64,000 nucleotides of DNA from Furfurilactobacillus milii. GTDB lineage: Bacteria > Bacillota > Bacilli > Lactobacillales > Lactobacillaceae. Location: positions 1 to 64,000 of the forward strand of contig NZ_WEZQ01000017.1 of assembly GCF_009864005.1 (NCBI RefSeq), in the 5' to 3' direction. Positions 46,325 through 54,438 of the stretch are shown here, piece by piece; positions within the stretch are counted from its first letter, which is position 1, and the number at the start of each line of letters is the position of its first letter. A program made the translations under genes and the position numbers. Below the pieces are notes generated by a model that searched no databases, was not told the origin of the DNA, and was given only the letters and a program-made list of their open reading frames with translations.

Positions 46325-46360
46325 AGAAAGCGTTTTCTTTTAAATGATGTATATTATAAA
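46325..46360 (+). promoter_or_regulatory. cre-like site and promoter of the two-gene cassette
   Basis: AGAAAGCGTTTTCT (46325-46338) matches the CcpA cre consensus TGNAARCGNWWWCA at all but the two end positions. It is followed by TATTATAAA (46352-46360) as a -10 region, 27 bp before the start codon. The overlap with the -35 area suggests repression by CcpA in rich sugar. Confidence 0.5.
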
Positions 46361-46386
46361 TAGTCAAAACACTAGGGGGAACTGTA

Positions 46387-47061
46387 ATGAACGAAAGTAA
46401 AGATGTACTAATTATAACAAAAAAGGCAAATATGCCATTAGCTAATAAATTAAGTGTTGAGTTAATTTCAATGGGCTATAGGTCCTTAATATGGAACGAG
46501 GAACAATTTCAAAAATCATCAGCAACTGCTGTTCCACAAAGAACTATTTATTTAGAAAACTCAAAGCCAGAGAAAAACATGAGAGACGCTTTAAACACAG
46601 TTTTTCAAGCGTCTGGCTTGACAATCAAAATACAAGGTCCCGATGCAATAATTGATGTAGATCAGAACAATGTAAATATTAATAATGCTTCTGAAATTGA
46701 GTCTTGGTATCCGAAAGAGTCTTTAAAAGCAATTCACTCGTTTAATGAACATGACAATTCCCTTCATAAGGCATTAGGAAAGACGGGTAAATCGGCAGCT
46801 GTTCTAACGGCCGCGATTGGATTAGGAGCTAGTTTTGCTGGTCCCTTAGGGGGCATACTTGGCGCAAGTACAGGCACTTTGATAGGCAAAGTCACGAAAA
46901 AAGATCTAATAGATGATGCTGATGTTGCCTTAGTTTACCTATTTGTAAATTTTTATGCCAAAGATTTTATGAGCGCCTCTACTGATTCTCAAATCACGTA
47001 TAAAACCACAGAAGAAATACGTCATCTTCTAGATAAGCAAAAGGAAGCTTCAAATGCCTAA
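46387..47061 (+). CDS. uncharacterised protein with glycine-zipper membrane segment (cassette gene 1)
   Basis: 224 residues; I do not recognise a family. The N-terminal half begins with a strand-helix-strand pattern (DVLIITKKANMPLANKLSVE, then SLIWNEEQF) reminiscent of a Rossmann or TIR-like fold. Residues about 135-175 form a Gly/Ala-rich hydrophobic hairpin (AAIGLGASFAGPLGGILGAS). A charged tail ends the protein. GGGGGA precedes the ATG. Its end overlaps the start of the next gene by 8 bp, so the two are translationally coupled. Base composition is more AT-rich than neighbouring genes, suggesting transfer. Confidence 0.7.
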   Translation: MNESKDVLIITKKANMPLANKLSVELISMGYRSLIWNEEQFQKSSATAVPQRTIYLENSKPEKNMRDALNTVFQASGLTIKIQGPDAIIDVDQNNVNINNASEIESWYPKESLKAIHSFNEHDNSLHKALGKTGKSAAVLTAAIGLGASFAGPLGGILGASTGTLIGKVTKKDLIDDADVALVYLFVNFYAKDFMSASTDSQITYKTTEEIRHLLDKQKEASNA

Positions 47062-48607
47062 ATTCAACACTGCTGAGTCCCAAAATTCAGATTTTCAAAA
47101 AAAAGTGATTGCAGAAACTTCTTCCACATTTGGTAGCAGTCAGAGTATATCGTATGTTGACACAATTCAGTCGGAAATTGACAATACAACAAACTTCATT
47201 CTAAAACTAGGAGCTTCTAAAAAGAGAGCCAATATACTAGGTGGAGACGAAGCTGAAGCTTTTATGTCCGGGTCTTTTAACATTCAATCGGCCTTACAAG
47301 GAAAACTAAAATCAACTTACGCAGATGCTCCCAGAGTTAATGGCCTAGGCACCTCTGATATTGACGTTCATTTAAAAAATGGCCGGATTATTTCTAATCA
47401 ACTAAAGTATGGAAAAAATTCAAATAAAAGTGTCAATATGCAACGCACGACTTATCAAGGGCACTACAAAAGTGCGCATGGCACTCTTGATGGATTTTCA
47501 GATTGGTTTAATAAAAACAAAAGACCAGGCTCCAGTCCGGACAGCATGATTTATGATGATGACATGCAGAGAATAATTCCTTCAGACCAACTTGAAAGTG
47601 GAAAAAAATTTATCTCAAAGAAAATAACAAAATATAGTCAAAACAACCAAAATCAAAATTTGTCTAATGCAAAAGAGGTCAAAAATGGGTTATCGGACCA
47701 CATCGAAGGTAATGGAGTTTCATCATCAACTTTATCTAAAGACGAATCCACGCAGATAGCTTCAGACGCAAAAAAAGGACAATTTGACGCCGATGATTAC
47801 GGTGTTGGTTTAAAAACAACCATATCTAACGGTCAAATACATGTTTTAAAACAGGCTATGAAAACTGGTGCTGCATCTGCAGCCATAACTGCAATTATTT
47901 CTGAATTACCAACTTTATTAAAGGTTATTCAACAGATAGCAAACCAGGAAAACATCGACTTAACTGATCTTTCAAGCAATACTGGACCGACGATCGCTAA
48001 TACGACCGACGCTTTTTTACAGTCGACAATTACTGGATATTTGACAACCAATGCAGCATCCAAAGTTTTTGGAGAAAAGTTAGCTTCAGAAGCAATGAAG
48101 AATTTAACTCCTGTCGGTATTTCTTCATTAGTTGTATTTGTATACGGAACTTGCAAAACATATATTCAATATGCACGTGGAAAAATTTCTACAGCTTTGG
48201 TTAAAGACCAAGTGAATTCATTACTTTTTTCAACTATATTTACTCTATCTGGCAGTCTCCTTGGAGCAACCCTTGGCCCGATTGGCATGACACTTGGCAG
48301 TGTTATTGGAAGTGTTATTGGTGGCTTTGTGTATCAAGGTATAGAAAATTTAGCATTGTCGTACTCAATAAAATCCGGACAAACAATTTTCGGCCTGGTT
48401 GAACAGGATTATACATTAACGGACGAAATGGTTAAGCAATTAGGCCTTGAAAGGTTTGCAATAGACACCCTAAAATTCGATGATATTGCTTTTAATGATT
48501 TTCAATTCGAAAAATTCAATTTTGAGACATTCAATTTTTCCAATATTGAGGTTGGACGTTTAAGACGCGGAGTTATTGGCGTAAATAAAGTTGGTTTTAT
48601 ACAATAA
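47054..48607 (+). CDS. uncharacterised membrane protein with possible PD-(D/E)xK nuclease-like domain (cassette gene 2)
   Basis: 517 residues. The N-terminal region has Glu in GGDEAEAF (about residue 60), then GLGTSDIDVHLKNGR and NQLKYGK (about 95-120). The E...D...QxK order is that of PD-(D/E)xK enzymes with Gln in place of the second acid. The middle is Asn/Ser-rich. The C-terminal half has two Gly-rich hydrophobic hairpins (VVFVYGTCKTYIQYA; LLGATLGPIGMTLGSVIGSV) and an odd Phe/Asp tail with repeated FD/FN dipeptides. No family recognised. It is coupled to gene 1; a toxin or defence role is conceivable but inferred. Confidence 0.68.
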   Translation: MPKFNTAESQNSDFQKKVIAETSSTFGSSQSISYVDTIQSEIDNTTNFILKLGASKKRANILGGDEAEAFMSGSFNIQSALQGKLKSTYADAPRVNGLGTSDIDVHLKNGRIISNQLKYGKNSNKSVNMQRTTYQGHYKSAHGTLDGFSDWFNKNKRPGSSPDSMIYDDDMQRIIPSDQLESGKKFISKKITKYSQNNQNQNLSNAKEVKNGLSDHIEGNGVSSSTLSKDESTQIASDAKKGQFDADDYGVGLKTTISNGQIHVLKQAMKTGAASAAITAIISELPTLLKVIQQIANQENIDLTDLSSNTGPTIANTTDAFLQSTITGYLTTNAASKVFGEKLASEAMKNLTPVGISSLVVFVYGTCKTYIQYARGKISTALVKDQVNSLLFSTIFTLSGSLLGATLGPIGMTLGSVIGSVIGGFVYQGIENLALSYSIKSGQTIFGLVEQDYTLTDEMVKQLGLERFAIDTLKFDDIAFNDFQFEKFNFETFNFSNIEVGRLRRGVIGVNKVGFIQ

Positions 48608-48633
48608 CGGACACCAATTAAATATTTTTATGT

Positions 48634-48688
48634 AAAAAGGGCGCTGCCCATTTCATGTTGATTAACAATTGCAAATGGCAGCACCTTA
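48634..48688. terminator. terminator between the cassette and the nucleoside hydrolase
   Basis: GGGCGCTGCCCATTT pairs with AAATGGCAGCACC, with flanking A and T runs; it can serve both convergent genes. Confidence 0.7.
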
Positions 48689-48696
48689 TTACATAT

Positions 48697-49629
48697 TTAC
48701 TTATACATCCGAACACATTCTTCAACTAAGTCCCAGAACTTATCTAGATCCAGTGCAATGCCGACCTTAGTATTTGGCTCTTCTTTCATCACATGGTGCA
48801 TGTCACAAACAGTCCGACCATAACAAGGTCCACGGTCGATATCAACATCGACGTAAACGGACTCTGTCTTGAAAATATCTGGCTCAATCAAGTAGCCGAT
48901 GGTAGTGGCATCATGAACAGGACCAGCCTTCAAACCAAATGCCTCAAACTGTGTCTTCAACGTAAAGTTCATCATGTCGCTAAACAACTTACCGGCAGTA
49001 TTGCCCACATCTTCCATTCGTTTGATGATGTCAGGCGTGCAAATCGTTTGTTCGGTTAAGTCTAGTCCCATCATGGTAATTGGCACCCCAGCGCCAAAGA
49101 CAACCTTGGCTGCTTCTGGATCAGCAAAAATATTGAATTCAGCAGATGGCGTAAAGTTTCCAGTCCCATATGCACCACCCATCAGAACGATTTCCTGAAT
49201 CTTTGGGATAATGCGTGGTTCACGACGCATGGCAACGGCAATGTTAGTCAGTGGTGCGGTTGGGACTAACGTGATGTCGCCATCACTAGCCATCAAGGTA
49301 TCAATAATAAAATCAACTGCGTTCTGCTTCTCGGCTTCCCGATGTAGTGGGCCAAACGTTGGACCATCCAAACCTGTTTCACCATGAATGTTGCCAGCGA
49401 CCACCTGTTGACGAACCATTGGCTGTGGCATCCCCGCATATATTTTTGTGTCAATGTCCAATAACTGCGCGACATTTAACCCATTACGAACGGTTTTAGC
49501 CAATGTCTGGTTACCCGCAACAATCGTCACACCCAACAAGTCAATTGCTGGATGTGCAGCTGCCATGAATAATGCGATCGCATCATCGTGTCCTGGGTCA
49601 CAATCAAGAATAATTTTACGTCCTGCCAT
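48697..49629 (-). CDS. ribonucleoside hydrolase (IunH family, RihB-like)
   Basis: 310 residues. The N-terminal Ca2+/ribose motif DCDPGHDDA (about residues 9-17) is intact, with later [19 protein letters not shown] and the AGPVHDATT segment. It cleaves nucleosides to base and ribose. GAGGAGG before the ATG at 49629 sets the start. The gene is divergent from a YeiL-like Crp/Fnr regulator, an association also found around rihB in E. coli, and a cre-like site overlaps its promoter. Pyrimidine preference is inferred from that context. Confidence 0.9.
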   Translation of the reverse strand: MAGRKIILDCDPGHDDAIALFMAAAHPAIDLLGVTIVAGNQTLAKTVRNGLNVAQLLDIDTKIYAGMPQPMVRQQVVAGNIHGETGLDGPTFGPLHREAEKQNAVDFIIDTLMASDGDITLVPTAPLTNIAVAMRREPRIIPKIQEIVLMGGAYGTGNFTPSAEFNIFADPEAAKVVFGAGVPITMMGLDLTEQTICTPDIIKRMEDVGNTAGKLFSDMMNFTLKTQFEAFGLKAGPVHDATTIGYLIEPDIFKTESVYVDVDIDRGPCYGRTVCDMHHVMKEEPNTKVGIALDLDKFWDLVEECVRMYK

Positions 49630-49701
49630 TTTTACTTCCTCCTCGAATTTCAGCGGTACTCGGGTGCCCCCGAGCTTCGGCATCACTCTGCTACAATTTG
49701 T

Positions 49702-49721
49702 ATTATATGTAAGCGGTTGCT
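49702..49721. promoter_or_regulatory. nucleoside hydrolase promoter with cre-like site
   Basis: On the minus strand -10 TATAAT at 49707-49702. Directly upstream lies TGTAAGCGGTTGCT (49708-49721, plus strand), which matches the cre consensus at 12 of 14 positions. Catabolite repression of nucleoside use is expected. Confidence 0.5.
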
Positions 49722-49729
49722 ATTATAAG

Positions 49730-49745
49730 TATGAGAAATCTCATA
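49730..49745. promoter_or_regulatory. 16-bp palindrome before the Crp/Fnr gene
   Basis: TATGAGA and TCTCATA separated by AA. It lies between the divergent nucleoside hydrolase and regulator genes, 14 bp before the regulator start, so it is a candidate Crp/Fnr-type site or autoregulatory operator. Confidence 0.5.
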
Positions 49746-49759
49746 GTTGAGGTGAAAAC

Positions 49760-50443
49760 ATGCAGGAAATCGATAACCAGGATGTTATTAACAATTTCAT
49801 CGTCACTTCAGGGTACGATGAACAATTTTCGTTTGATCCACAACAAGACACCAAGCTTTTCCACATTGCGTCGAATGATTTCATTGTCAAAACCGGCGCT
49901 CCGTTAACATACTTATTTTATTTGGTTAAAGGAAAAGCGAAACTATATGACGTGTTGGCAAACGGCAAGGTTTCACTAATCGATTTCTTTACACCACCCT
50001 GTTTTATTGGTGAAATGGAACTTATCGAACAGCGACCAGAAACGGCTTTCAGCATGCAGGCCATCACCGACTGCTGGTGTCTAGCCCTGCCTATCCGCCA
50101 ATTGCAGGAAAGGCTACTTGATGATCCAGTTTTTCTGCGTCAAATTTGTCTTTACTTCGTTCATAAAAATTACCGAACCGTTAAAACTGCCGGCAACAAC
50201 GCGGCCTTTCCCGTTGCTCAACGTTTGGCATCATTTATTTTATTAACCGCTCACGATGGTCTCTACAGCGAGAAACACGTTCAAGTGGCTGAATATTTAG
50301 GTATCTCCTACCGTCACTTACTCTACGTGCTTGCCCAATTCGTGAAAAATGGCTACCTTGTCAAACAGCAACATCATTATAAAATCGCTAATTTAGATGC
50401 CTTAACAAGGCTTGCCCACGACGTAAACGAAAGTACCAACTAG
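49760..50443 (+). CDS. yeiL: Crp/Fnr-family regulator, YeiL-like
   Basis: 227 residues. A cyclic-nucleotide-binding beta-barrel domain (about residues 35-125, with FIGEMELIEQRPETAFSMQA) is joined to a C-terminal winged helix (VQVAEYLGISYRHLLYVLAQ). There is no N-terminal Cys cluster of oxygen-sensing Fnr, so the signal is unknown. GAGGTGA precedes the ATG. Divergent placement from the nucleoside hydrolase suggests it controls nucleoside salvage. Confidence 0.83.
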   Translation: MQEIDNQDVINNFIVTSGYDEQFSFDPQQDTKLFHIASNDFIVKTGAPLTYLFYLVKGKAKLYDVLANGKVSLIDFFTPPCFIGEMELIEQRPETAFSMQAITDCWCLALPIRQLQERLLDDPVFLRQICLYFVHKNYRTVKTAGNNAAFPVAQRLASFILLTAHDGLYSEKHVQVAEYLGISYRHLLYVLAQFVKNGYLVKQQHHYKIANLDALTRLAHDVNESTN

Positions 50444-50468
50444 CCGAAAAACAGCTAGTTGGTACTTT
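50430..50468 (+). terminator. terminator of the YeiL-like gene
   Basis: 15-bp perfect arms AAAGTACCAACTAGC / GCTAGTTGGTACTTT with a 9-nt loop. The left arm includes the stop codon. Confidence 0.85.
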
Positions 50469-50523
50469 CTGATGTTTATAGGTTAGTAATCTACTGTGTG
50501 AGGGATGATCCGTCAATGCAACT

Positions 50524-50781
50524 TTAGTCGTTAGTCAATTTATCCTTCAAATCGGAGACGCCTTCTTTGACCTTTCCCTTGCCTTCGTCCACATTGCCGC
50601 TCACTTTGTCACCAGTATCGCCAGTGATGGCACCTTTGACTTGCTTAGCCTTGCCTTCTGCTTGATCAGTTAAGGCATCAAAACGTGACTTAATGTCCTC
50701 CATCTGATCCTTATCCTGAAAGATCATGTAAGCCAGAGCAATGTTAGCTGCAACACTAAAACCGAGTAACAAATTCTTCAT
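50524..50781 (-). CDS. CsbD-like stress protein with N-terminal membrane helix
   Basis: 85 residues. A hydrophobic helix (residues 3-20) is followed by a highly charged KGKVKEG/EGKAKQVKG region typical of CsbD-like general stress proteins. The membrane helix is unusual for plain CsbD and recalls YtxH-type proteins. AAGGAG sets the start. It lies downstream of the Asp23 genes but after a terminator, so it is probably a separate transcript of the same stress region. Confidence 0.75.
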   Translation of the reverse strand: MKNLLLGFSVAANIALAYMIFQDKDQMEDIKSRFDALTDQAEGKAKQVKGAITGDTGDKVSGNVDEGKGKVKEGVSDLKDKLTND

Positions 50782-50850
50782 CTAATCGCTCCTTAAAGGT
50801 TGTCTGAAGTATCCTACTATTATTAGCTTAGCTAAACCTGCTATTGCATT

Positions 50851-50909
50851 CAAAAAATATGCCTGTCGACACTGCTTTCCTTGAAGTAGAAGTGTGACAG
50901 GCATTTTTA
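50851..50909 (-). terminator. terminator of the Asp23/AmaP operon
   Basis: On the minus strand ATGCCTGTC...GACAGGCAT, with ACAC/GTGT inner pairing, followed by ATTTTTTG, after the last Asp23 gene. Confidence 0.8.
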
Positions 50910-50941
50910 CCATTCTAATCAGATTCAACAGCGCTAACTAG

Positions 50942-51331
50942 TTACTTTTTCTTATCCGTTTTCGTCTGGTCGCGCCACTCTTCAGCTGTCAATAAATCTT
51001 TAACGTGCAACTTAATTGATGTCACCGTGTAACCGGTCATCGACCGAACAGCAGCAGTAATCTTACGCGTGATTTTATCGAAAATATCGTTGGCATCCTT
51101 ACCATATTCAAGTGTGCCGTCTAACTCTAATTCGACTGTCTTTTTATCTTCATCAATATCAGCTGAAACGCCTTGTTCAGGTTTATTAACGCCCATCTGG
51201 TTTGAAATATTGTCGAATAGGCCACCCTTTAATTCCAAGACGCCATCGACTTCTTGCGCAGTCTTGCCTGCAATTTTTTCTAACACATCGTTATCAAAAA
51301 CAAGTTCCTTTTTCGTCATCGCTTCAGCCAT
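50942..51331 (-). CDS. Asp23/Gls24 family alkaline shock protein
   Basis: 129 residues, DUF322 fold: VLEKIAGKTAQEVDGVLELK at the N-terminus, then VELELDGTLEYGKDANDIFD and a C-terminal WRDQTK. Asp23 proteins form filaments at the membrane through AmaP and respond to envelope stress. GGAGG before the ATG at 51331 sets the start. Last gene of the operon amaP, DUF2273, asp23, asp23; the two Asp23 copies differ substantially. Confidence 0.92.
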   Translation of the reverse strand: MAEAMTKKELVFDNDVLEKIAGKTAQEVDGVLELKGGLFDNISNQMGVNKPEQGVSADIDEDKKTVELELDGTLEYGKDANDIFDKITRKITAAVRSMTGYTVTSIKLHVKDLLTAEEWRDQTKTDKKK

Positions 51332-51383
51332 CTTTATAACCTCCGTTAGTTGCACGTGATGTCATAGGTGATGTTCAAACTGC

Positions 51384-51818
51384 TTATTCAACTTCTTTTG
51401 TTTCTGTTGAATGTGATGAATTTGGTTTACCTTTTGTTTGATCCTGCCATTCCCGTTTGCTCATCACATCATTGATGTGTAGATTCAACTCTACAACATC
51501 CAAGCCGGTAAAACTTTGAATGTCACGAACAACGCGCTGAGTAACCTGTTCAAATAATTGGCGGATATCTTTGCCATACTCAACGGTGGCGTGCATATCT
51601 AAAGCCACTTGTTTTTGGCCAACCTCTGCATCTATTCCTTGTGTTGGATCCGCTTGGTTTCGAAAGCGATCAGTAATGCCGCTAAGCATGCCACCATCTA
51701 GTGACAAGACACCATCAACATTTCGTGCGGCCAATCCGGCAATCTTTTCAATAACGCCATCGTCGTAACTTAATGTGTGCTTTAACTGTGATTGTGCAGC
51801 TTGTTTAGTGTTTTCCAT
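51384..51818 (-). CDS. Asp23/Gls24 family alkaline shock protein
   Basis: 144 residues with the same domain as its downstream neighbour (VIEKIAGLAARNVDGVLSLD, DVMSKREWQDQTKG) plus a short polar tail. GGAGGG before the ATG at 51818 sets the start. It lies between the DUF2273 and second Asp23 genes and is presumed to assemble on AmaP at the membrane. Confidence 0.92.
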   Translation of the reverse strand: MENTKQAAQSQLKHTLSYDDGVIEKIAGLAARNVDGVLSLDGGMLSGITDRFRNQADPTQGIDAEVGQKQVALDMHATVEYGKDIRQLFEQVTQRVVRDIQSFTGLDVVELNLHINDVMSKREWQDQTKGKPNSSHSTETKEVE

Positions 51819-51851
51819 TATCGATTCCCTCCATAACAAAACAGACCTAAC

Positions 51852-52037
51852 TTAACTAGACAAAAATTGATTGATGCGACGCTTGATTGTTTGTCGATCA
51901 ACTACTCGACTGTACTTACCAATTAATGTACCAACTAAAGCCAGTACCGCAACCAAAATCATGCTCCAAAAGCCGGCCAGTACCCACGCCAGACCAAGCA
52001 CCAGCCCGACGATTGTGCCAAACATCGGACGACTCAT
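51852..52037 (-). CDS. DUF2273 small membrane protein
   Basis: 61 residues, two closely spaced hydrophobic helices (IVGLVLGLAWVLAGFW and ILVAVLALVGTLIG) and a basic C-terminus. DUF2273 proteins accompany amaP and asp23 in Firmicutes. GGAGG precedes the ATG; it lies 17 bp after amaP. Confidence 0.9.
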   Translation of the reverse strand: MSRPMFGTIVGLVLGLAWVLAGFWSMILVAVLALVGTLIGKYSRVVDRQTIKRRINQFLSS

Positions 52038-52054
52038 GAAACCACCTCCTTTCG

Positions 52055-52612
52055 CTAAACCACCCGTGCCTTCTGGTCAGGATTGCGAAATGCTTCAATT
52101 GTCACCTGACGTTTACGCAACTTAAATTGCAAACTGTCTTTAAGATACTTATTGACCACTGTCAACACTGCTTCGCCCAAATCATCATATCTGGGCGTGT
52201 CTTGTGCTAAAGCGGTGCCATGCACTTTAACGTCTGCCCGCCGCTGTTTGGCGTGTGCACGAATATTTACCTCAAGATGGCCTACGTCGACGGCGTCTTC
52301 AATTCGAAGTTTCAAATCCTGCTCAATTGCATTGACAGGTAGTTGCACAACGCCACGAGAGCCATGGAACTCGATCATACCAACTGTTCGTGGCTTAAAT
52401 AAACCAATCAACAGAATAATTAACCCGACCAACGCAATAAAGCCACCAGCCACAATCAACCCAATCATGGCTAATTTTGTGTTGCGATTCATGATGCTAA
52501 CAAGCCAGTCGGAGACATAGCCGATGTTTGTATTCATGGCCACTAACAGACATCCAATCACTAGCGTCAAGGAACCCGTCAGCCCAACTAACCATTTTGT
52601 TGGCGCCCTCAT
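52055..52612 (-). CDS. amaP: alkaline shock response membrane anchor protein AmaP
   Basis: 185 residues. Two N-terminal membrane helices (about residues 7-27 and 47-70) are followed by a cytoplasmic domain that anchors Asp23 filaments. First gene of the operon; GGAGG precedes the ATG. The order amaP, DUF2273, asp23 is the standard arrangement, which supports the calls of all four genes. Confidence 0.92.
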   Translation of the reverse strand: MRAPTKWLVGLTGSLTLVIGCLLVAMNTNIGYVSDWLVSIMNRNTKLAMIGLIVAGGFIALVGLIILLIGLFKPRTVGMIEFHGSRGVVQLPVNAIEQDLKLRIEDAVDVGHLEVNIRAHAKQRRADVKVHGTALAQDTPRYDDLGEAVLTVVNKYLKDSLQFKLRKRQVTIEAFRNPDQKARVV

Positions 52613-52689
52613 TGCCTAACCTCCTTTCCTTTTATTGTGTACATATTATCCAATCCATAAGTGACCTTTCAAAAAATATGTCTGTCGCT

Positions 52690-52733
52690 AAAAAAGTAGT
52701 GAATCATAAGGAATTACCTCACAATTCACTACT
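52690..52733 (-). terminator. terminator of the GNAT gene
   Basis: On the minus strand AGTAGTGAATTG pairs with TGATTCACTACT, followed by TTTTTTAG, 8 bp past the acetyltransferase stop. Confidence 0.88.
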
Positions 52734-52740
52734 AATCGTT

Positions 52741-53244
52741 CTAATTATTAAAATCGGTCAACCTTCGTTCAAAAATAACCGTTTCATCATTTTGCATGAT
52801 TCTTTTGAAACTTAGCTTTTTTAATAACCTTCTCGAGGCTTGGTTATTTGGATCAACATCTGCCTTTATCACCCTGACGTGCTGCTGTGACAAAAACTCG
52901 ATCAATGCCTTAGCGCCTTCAAATGCATACCCATGTCGTGCAAATAGCGGATTGATCGTATAGCCTAACCACATTGTGTGACCTTCCCGTTGCAGATAAA
53001 AATCACCCAATAACTGATCCGTTTCAGGTTGTACAAATGCAAATTGTTTTCCCTGCGTGAGTGTTGGATTTGATAATAGTGCATCTACGGCCTCCGCCTT
53101 ACTCAGCCCTTTAAATCCCTGATACTGCATCCAGTCAAGATTGTTATGATAGCTCAAAAAGGCATCGACTTCACGCGCCGAAAAGGGACGAATTATCCCC
53201 CTCGTAGTAACTATTGATAAATTACAAATACTTTCTTCATTCAT
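52741..53244 (-). CDS. GNAT-family N-acetyltransferase
   Basis: 167 residues of the RimJ/RimL-like acetyltransferase type: IIRPFSAREVDAF at the start, GYTINPLFARHGYAFEGAKA with the acetyl-CoA loop (R-H-G-Y-A), and NQASRRLLKKLSFKR at the C-terminus. It acetylates an amine, substrate unknown. GGGGAA precedes the ATG. Single gene. Confidence 0.87.
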   Translation of the reverse strand: MNEESICNLSIVTTRGIIRPFSAREVDAFLSYHNNLDWMQYQGFKGLSKAEAVDALLSNPTLTQGKQFAFVQPETDQLLGDFYLQREGHTMWLGYTINPLFARHGYAFEGAKALIEFLSQQHVRVIKADVDPNNQASRRLLKKLSFKRIMQNDETVIFERRLTDFNN

Positions 53245-53416
53245 CTGTGTTCCCCATCAATTGTGACAATGTACAGTTACCATAGTTATACGGCCAGATT
53301 TGGCCTCGCTTCGCTGTTTTCACGTATCTAAATGGATCCTCATAATGAGCCAATTGTGAGTCATCCTTATCGGTGGTACTTTAAGGTTAACTTCATCTAC
53401 AAAAGGAAGTCCCATT

Positions 53417-54367
53417 ATGCCCTATCAAAAAATTGACATCCACAGTCATTACCTGACTCCTGGCTATACCAGATTCTGCCAAGAACAATTCGGTGGATTA
53501 GCTGGTGACGTAGCCGAGCCCAATTGGCAGGTTGAAAATACGCTAGCGCTCATGAAACTTGAGAACATCGACTACTCTGTCCTATCCGTTTCCATGCCAC
53601 ATATTTCATACAATCAGGATGCGCGTGCCACCACAAAGCTGGCGACTGAGATCAACGCCTTTGGCTGCCAACTGCATCAAGAGCACCTGAACCAACTAGG
53701 CTATTTTGCCACCGTTCCCTTGCCGTTTGTAAACGAGAGTATCGCGATCATCAAAAACGCACTGTTTTATCAGCAGGCCCTTGGTGTCGTATTACCCACC
53801 TCAGCACAAGGCATCTACCTTGGTGATCCCCATTTTGATGCTGTTATGCAGTTGTTGGATGATACCAGTGCAATCGTATTGATTCATCCAAATGACCCAC
53901 CGAAGACACCTTATCACGTTGATGAAAAATTTCCGCACCCAATTTATGATTTCTTCGCTGAAACAACGCGCACCTTCTTGAATTTAGTGCAAAATCGAAT
54001 TTTCATTCGGTATCCCAATATCAAATTTATCATTCCACACGGTGGTGCTGCTCTTTCTGTCCTAGCACCACGGACACTGGGCGCTAAGATGTTAAACCAC
54101 CGTTTGCAAACGGATGAGGTTGACGTGACCGCCGCTATGAAACATGTTTATTTTGATATTGCTGGCCGCGTTCTACCTAGCCTACTGCCAGCGCTACTAC
54201 AGATTGTAAAACCAGACCAACTCTTGTATGCTTCCGATTATCCATACACACCCAAACCTGTTGTCCTCGGACTTAACAGCGCTTTGGCCCACACGCACTG
54301 GTTAACAGACACTCAGCGCCAGCAACTCTACTTTCAGAATGCGCTTAAGTTGTTTGATTTAGTTTAA
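53417..54367 (+). CDS. amidohydrolase family 2 protein (ACMSD-like decarboxylase/hydrolase)
   Basis: 316 residues. The metal-binding N-terminus is DIHSHYL, with later VLIHPNDPP, FIIPHGGAAL and LLYASDYPYTP, the His and Asp ligands of the amidohydrolase-2 TIM barrel. The family includes aminocarboxymuconate-semialdehyde and resorcylate-type decarboxylases, so an aromatic or 6-methylsalicylate-like acid is a possible substrate. AAAGGAAG precedes the ATG. It stands alone between two terminators. Confidence 0.87.
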   Translation: MPYQKIDIHSHYLTPGYTRFCQEQFGGLAGDVAEPNWQVENTLALMKLENIDYSVLSVSMPHISYNQDARATTKLATEINAFGCQLHQEHLNQLGYFATVPLPFVNESIAIIKNALFYQQALGVVLPTSAQGIYLGDPHFDAVMQLLDDTSAIVLIHPNDPPKTPYHVDEKFPHPIYDFFAETTRTFLNLVQNRIFIRYPNIKFIIPHGGAALSVLAPRTLGAKMLNHRLQTDEVDVTAAMKHVYFDIAGRVLPSLLPALLQIVKPDQLLYASDYPYTPKPVVLGLNSALAHTHWLTDTQRQQLYFQNALKLFDLV

Positions 54368-54389
54368 AAGATTTTATTCATTGAGAAAT

Positions 54390-54428
54390 TAAATGACTGG
54401 CTAGATTTTTTCTAGCCAGCCATTTTTA
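54390..54428. terminator. terminator after the amidohydrolase gene
   Basis: AATGACTGGCTAGA / CTAGCCAGCCATT with a T-rich loop, then TTT; it lies between convergent genes. Confidence 0.85.
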
Positions 54429-54438
54429 TCATTATTTA

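Larger units (their letters stand above)
44988..46386. other. 1.4-kb gene-free AT-rich region
   Basis: I find no ORF with a credible start or family on either strand. It contains the adhesin promoter region on the left, a 20-bp perfect palindrome (45419-45438), a loose TGTCTCACTCAG...ACTGAGT...TGAGACA inverted repeat (about 46162-46230), and the cre-like promoter region of the next cassette on the right. It may be a decayed gene region or hold an unrecognised RNA. Confidence 0.5.
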
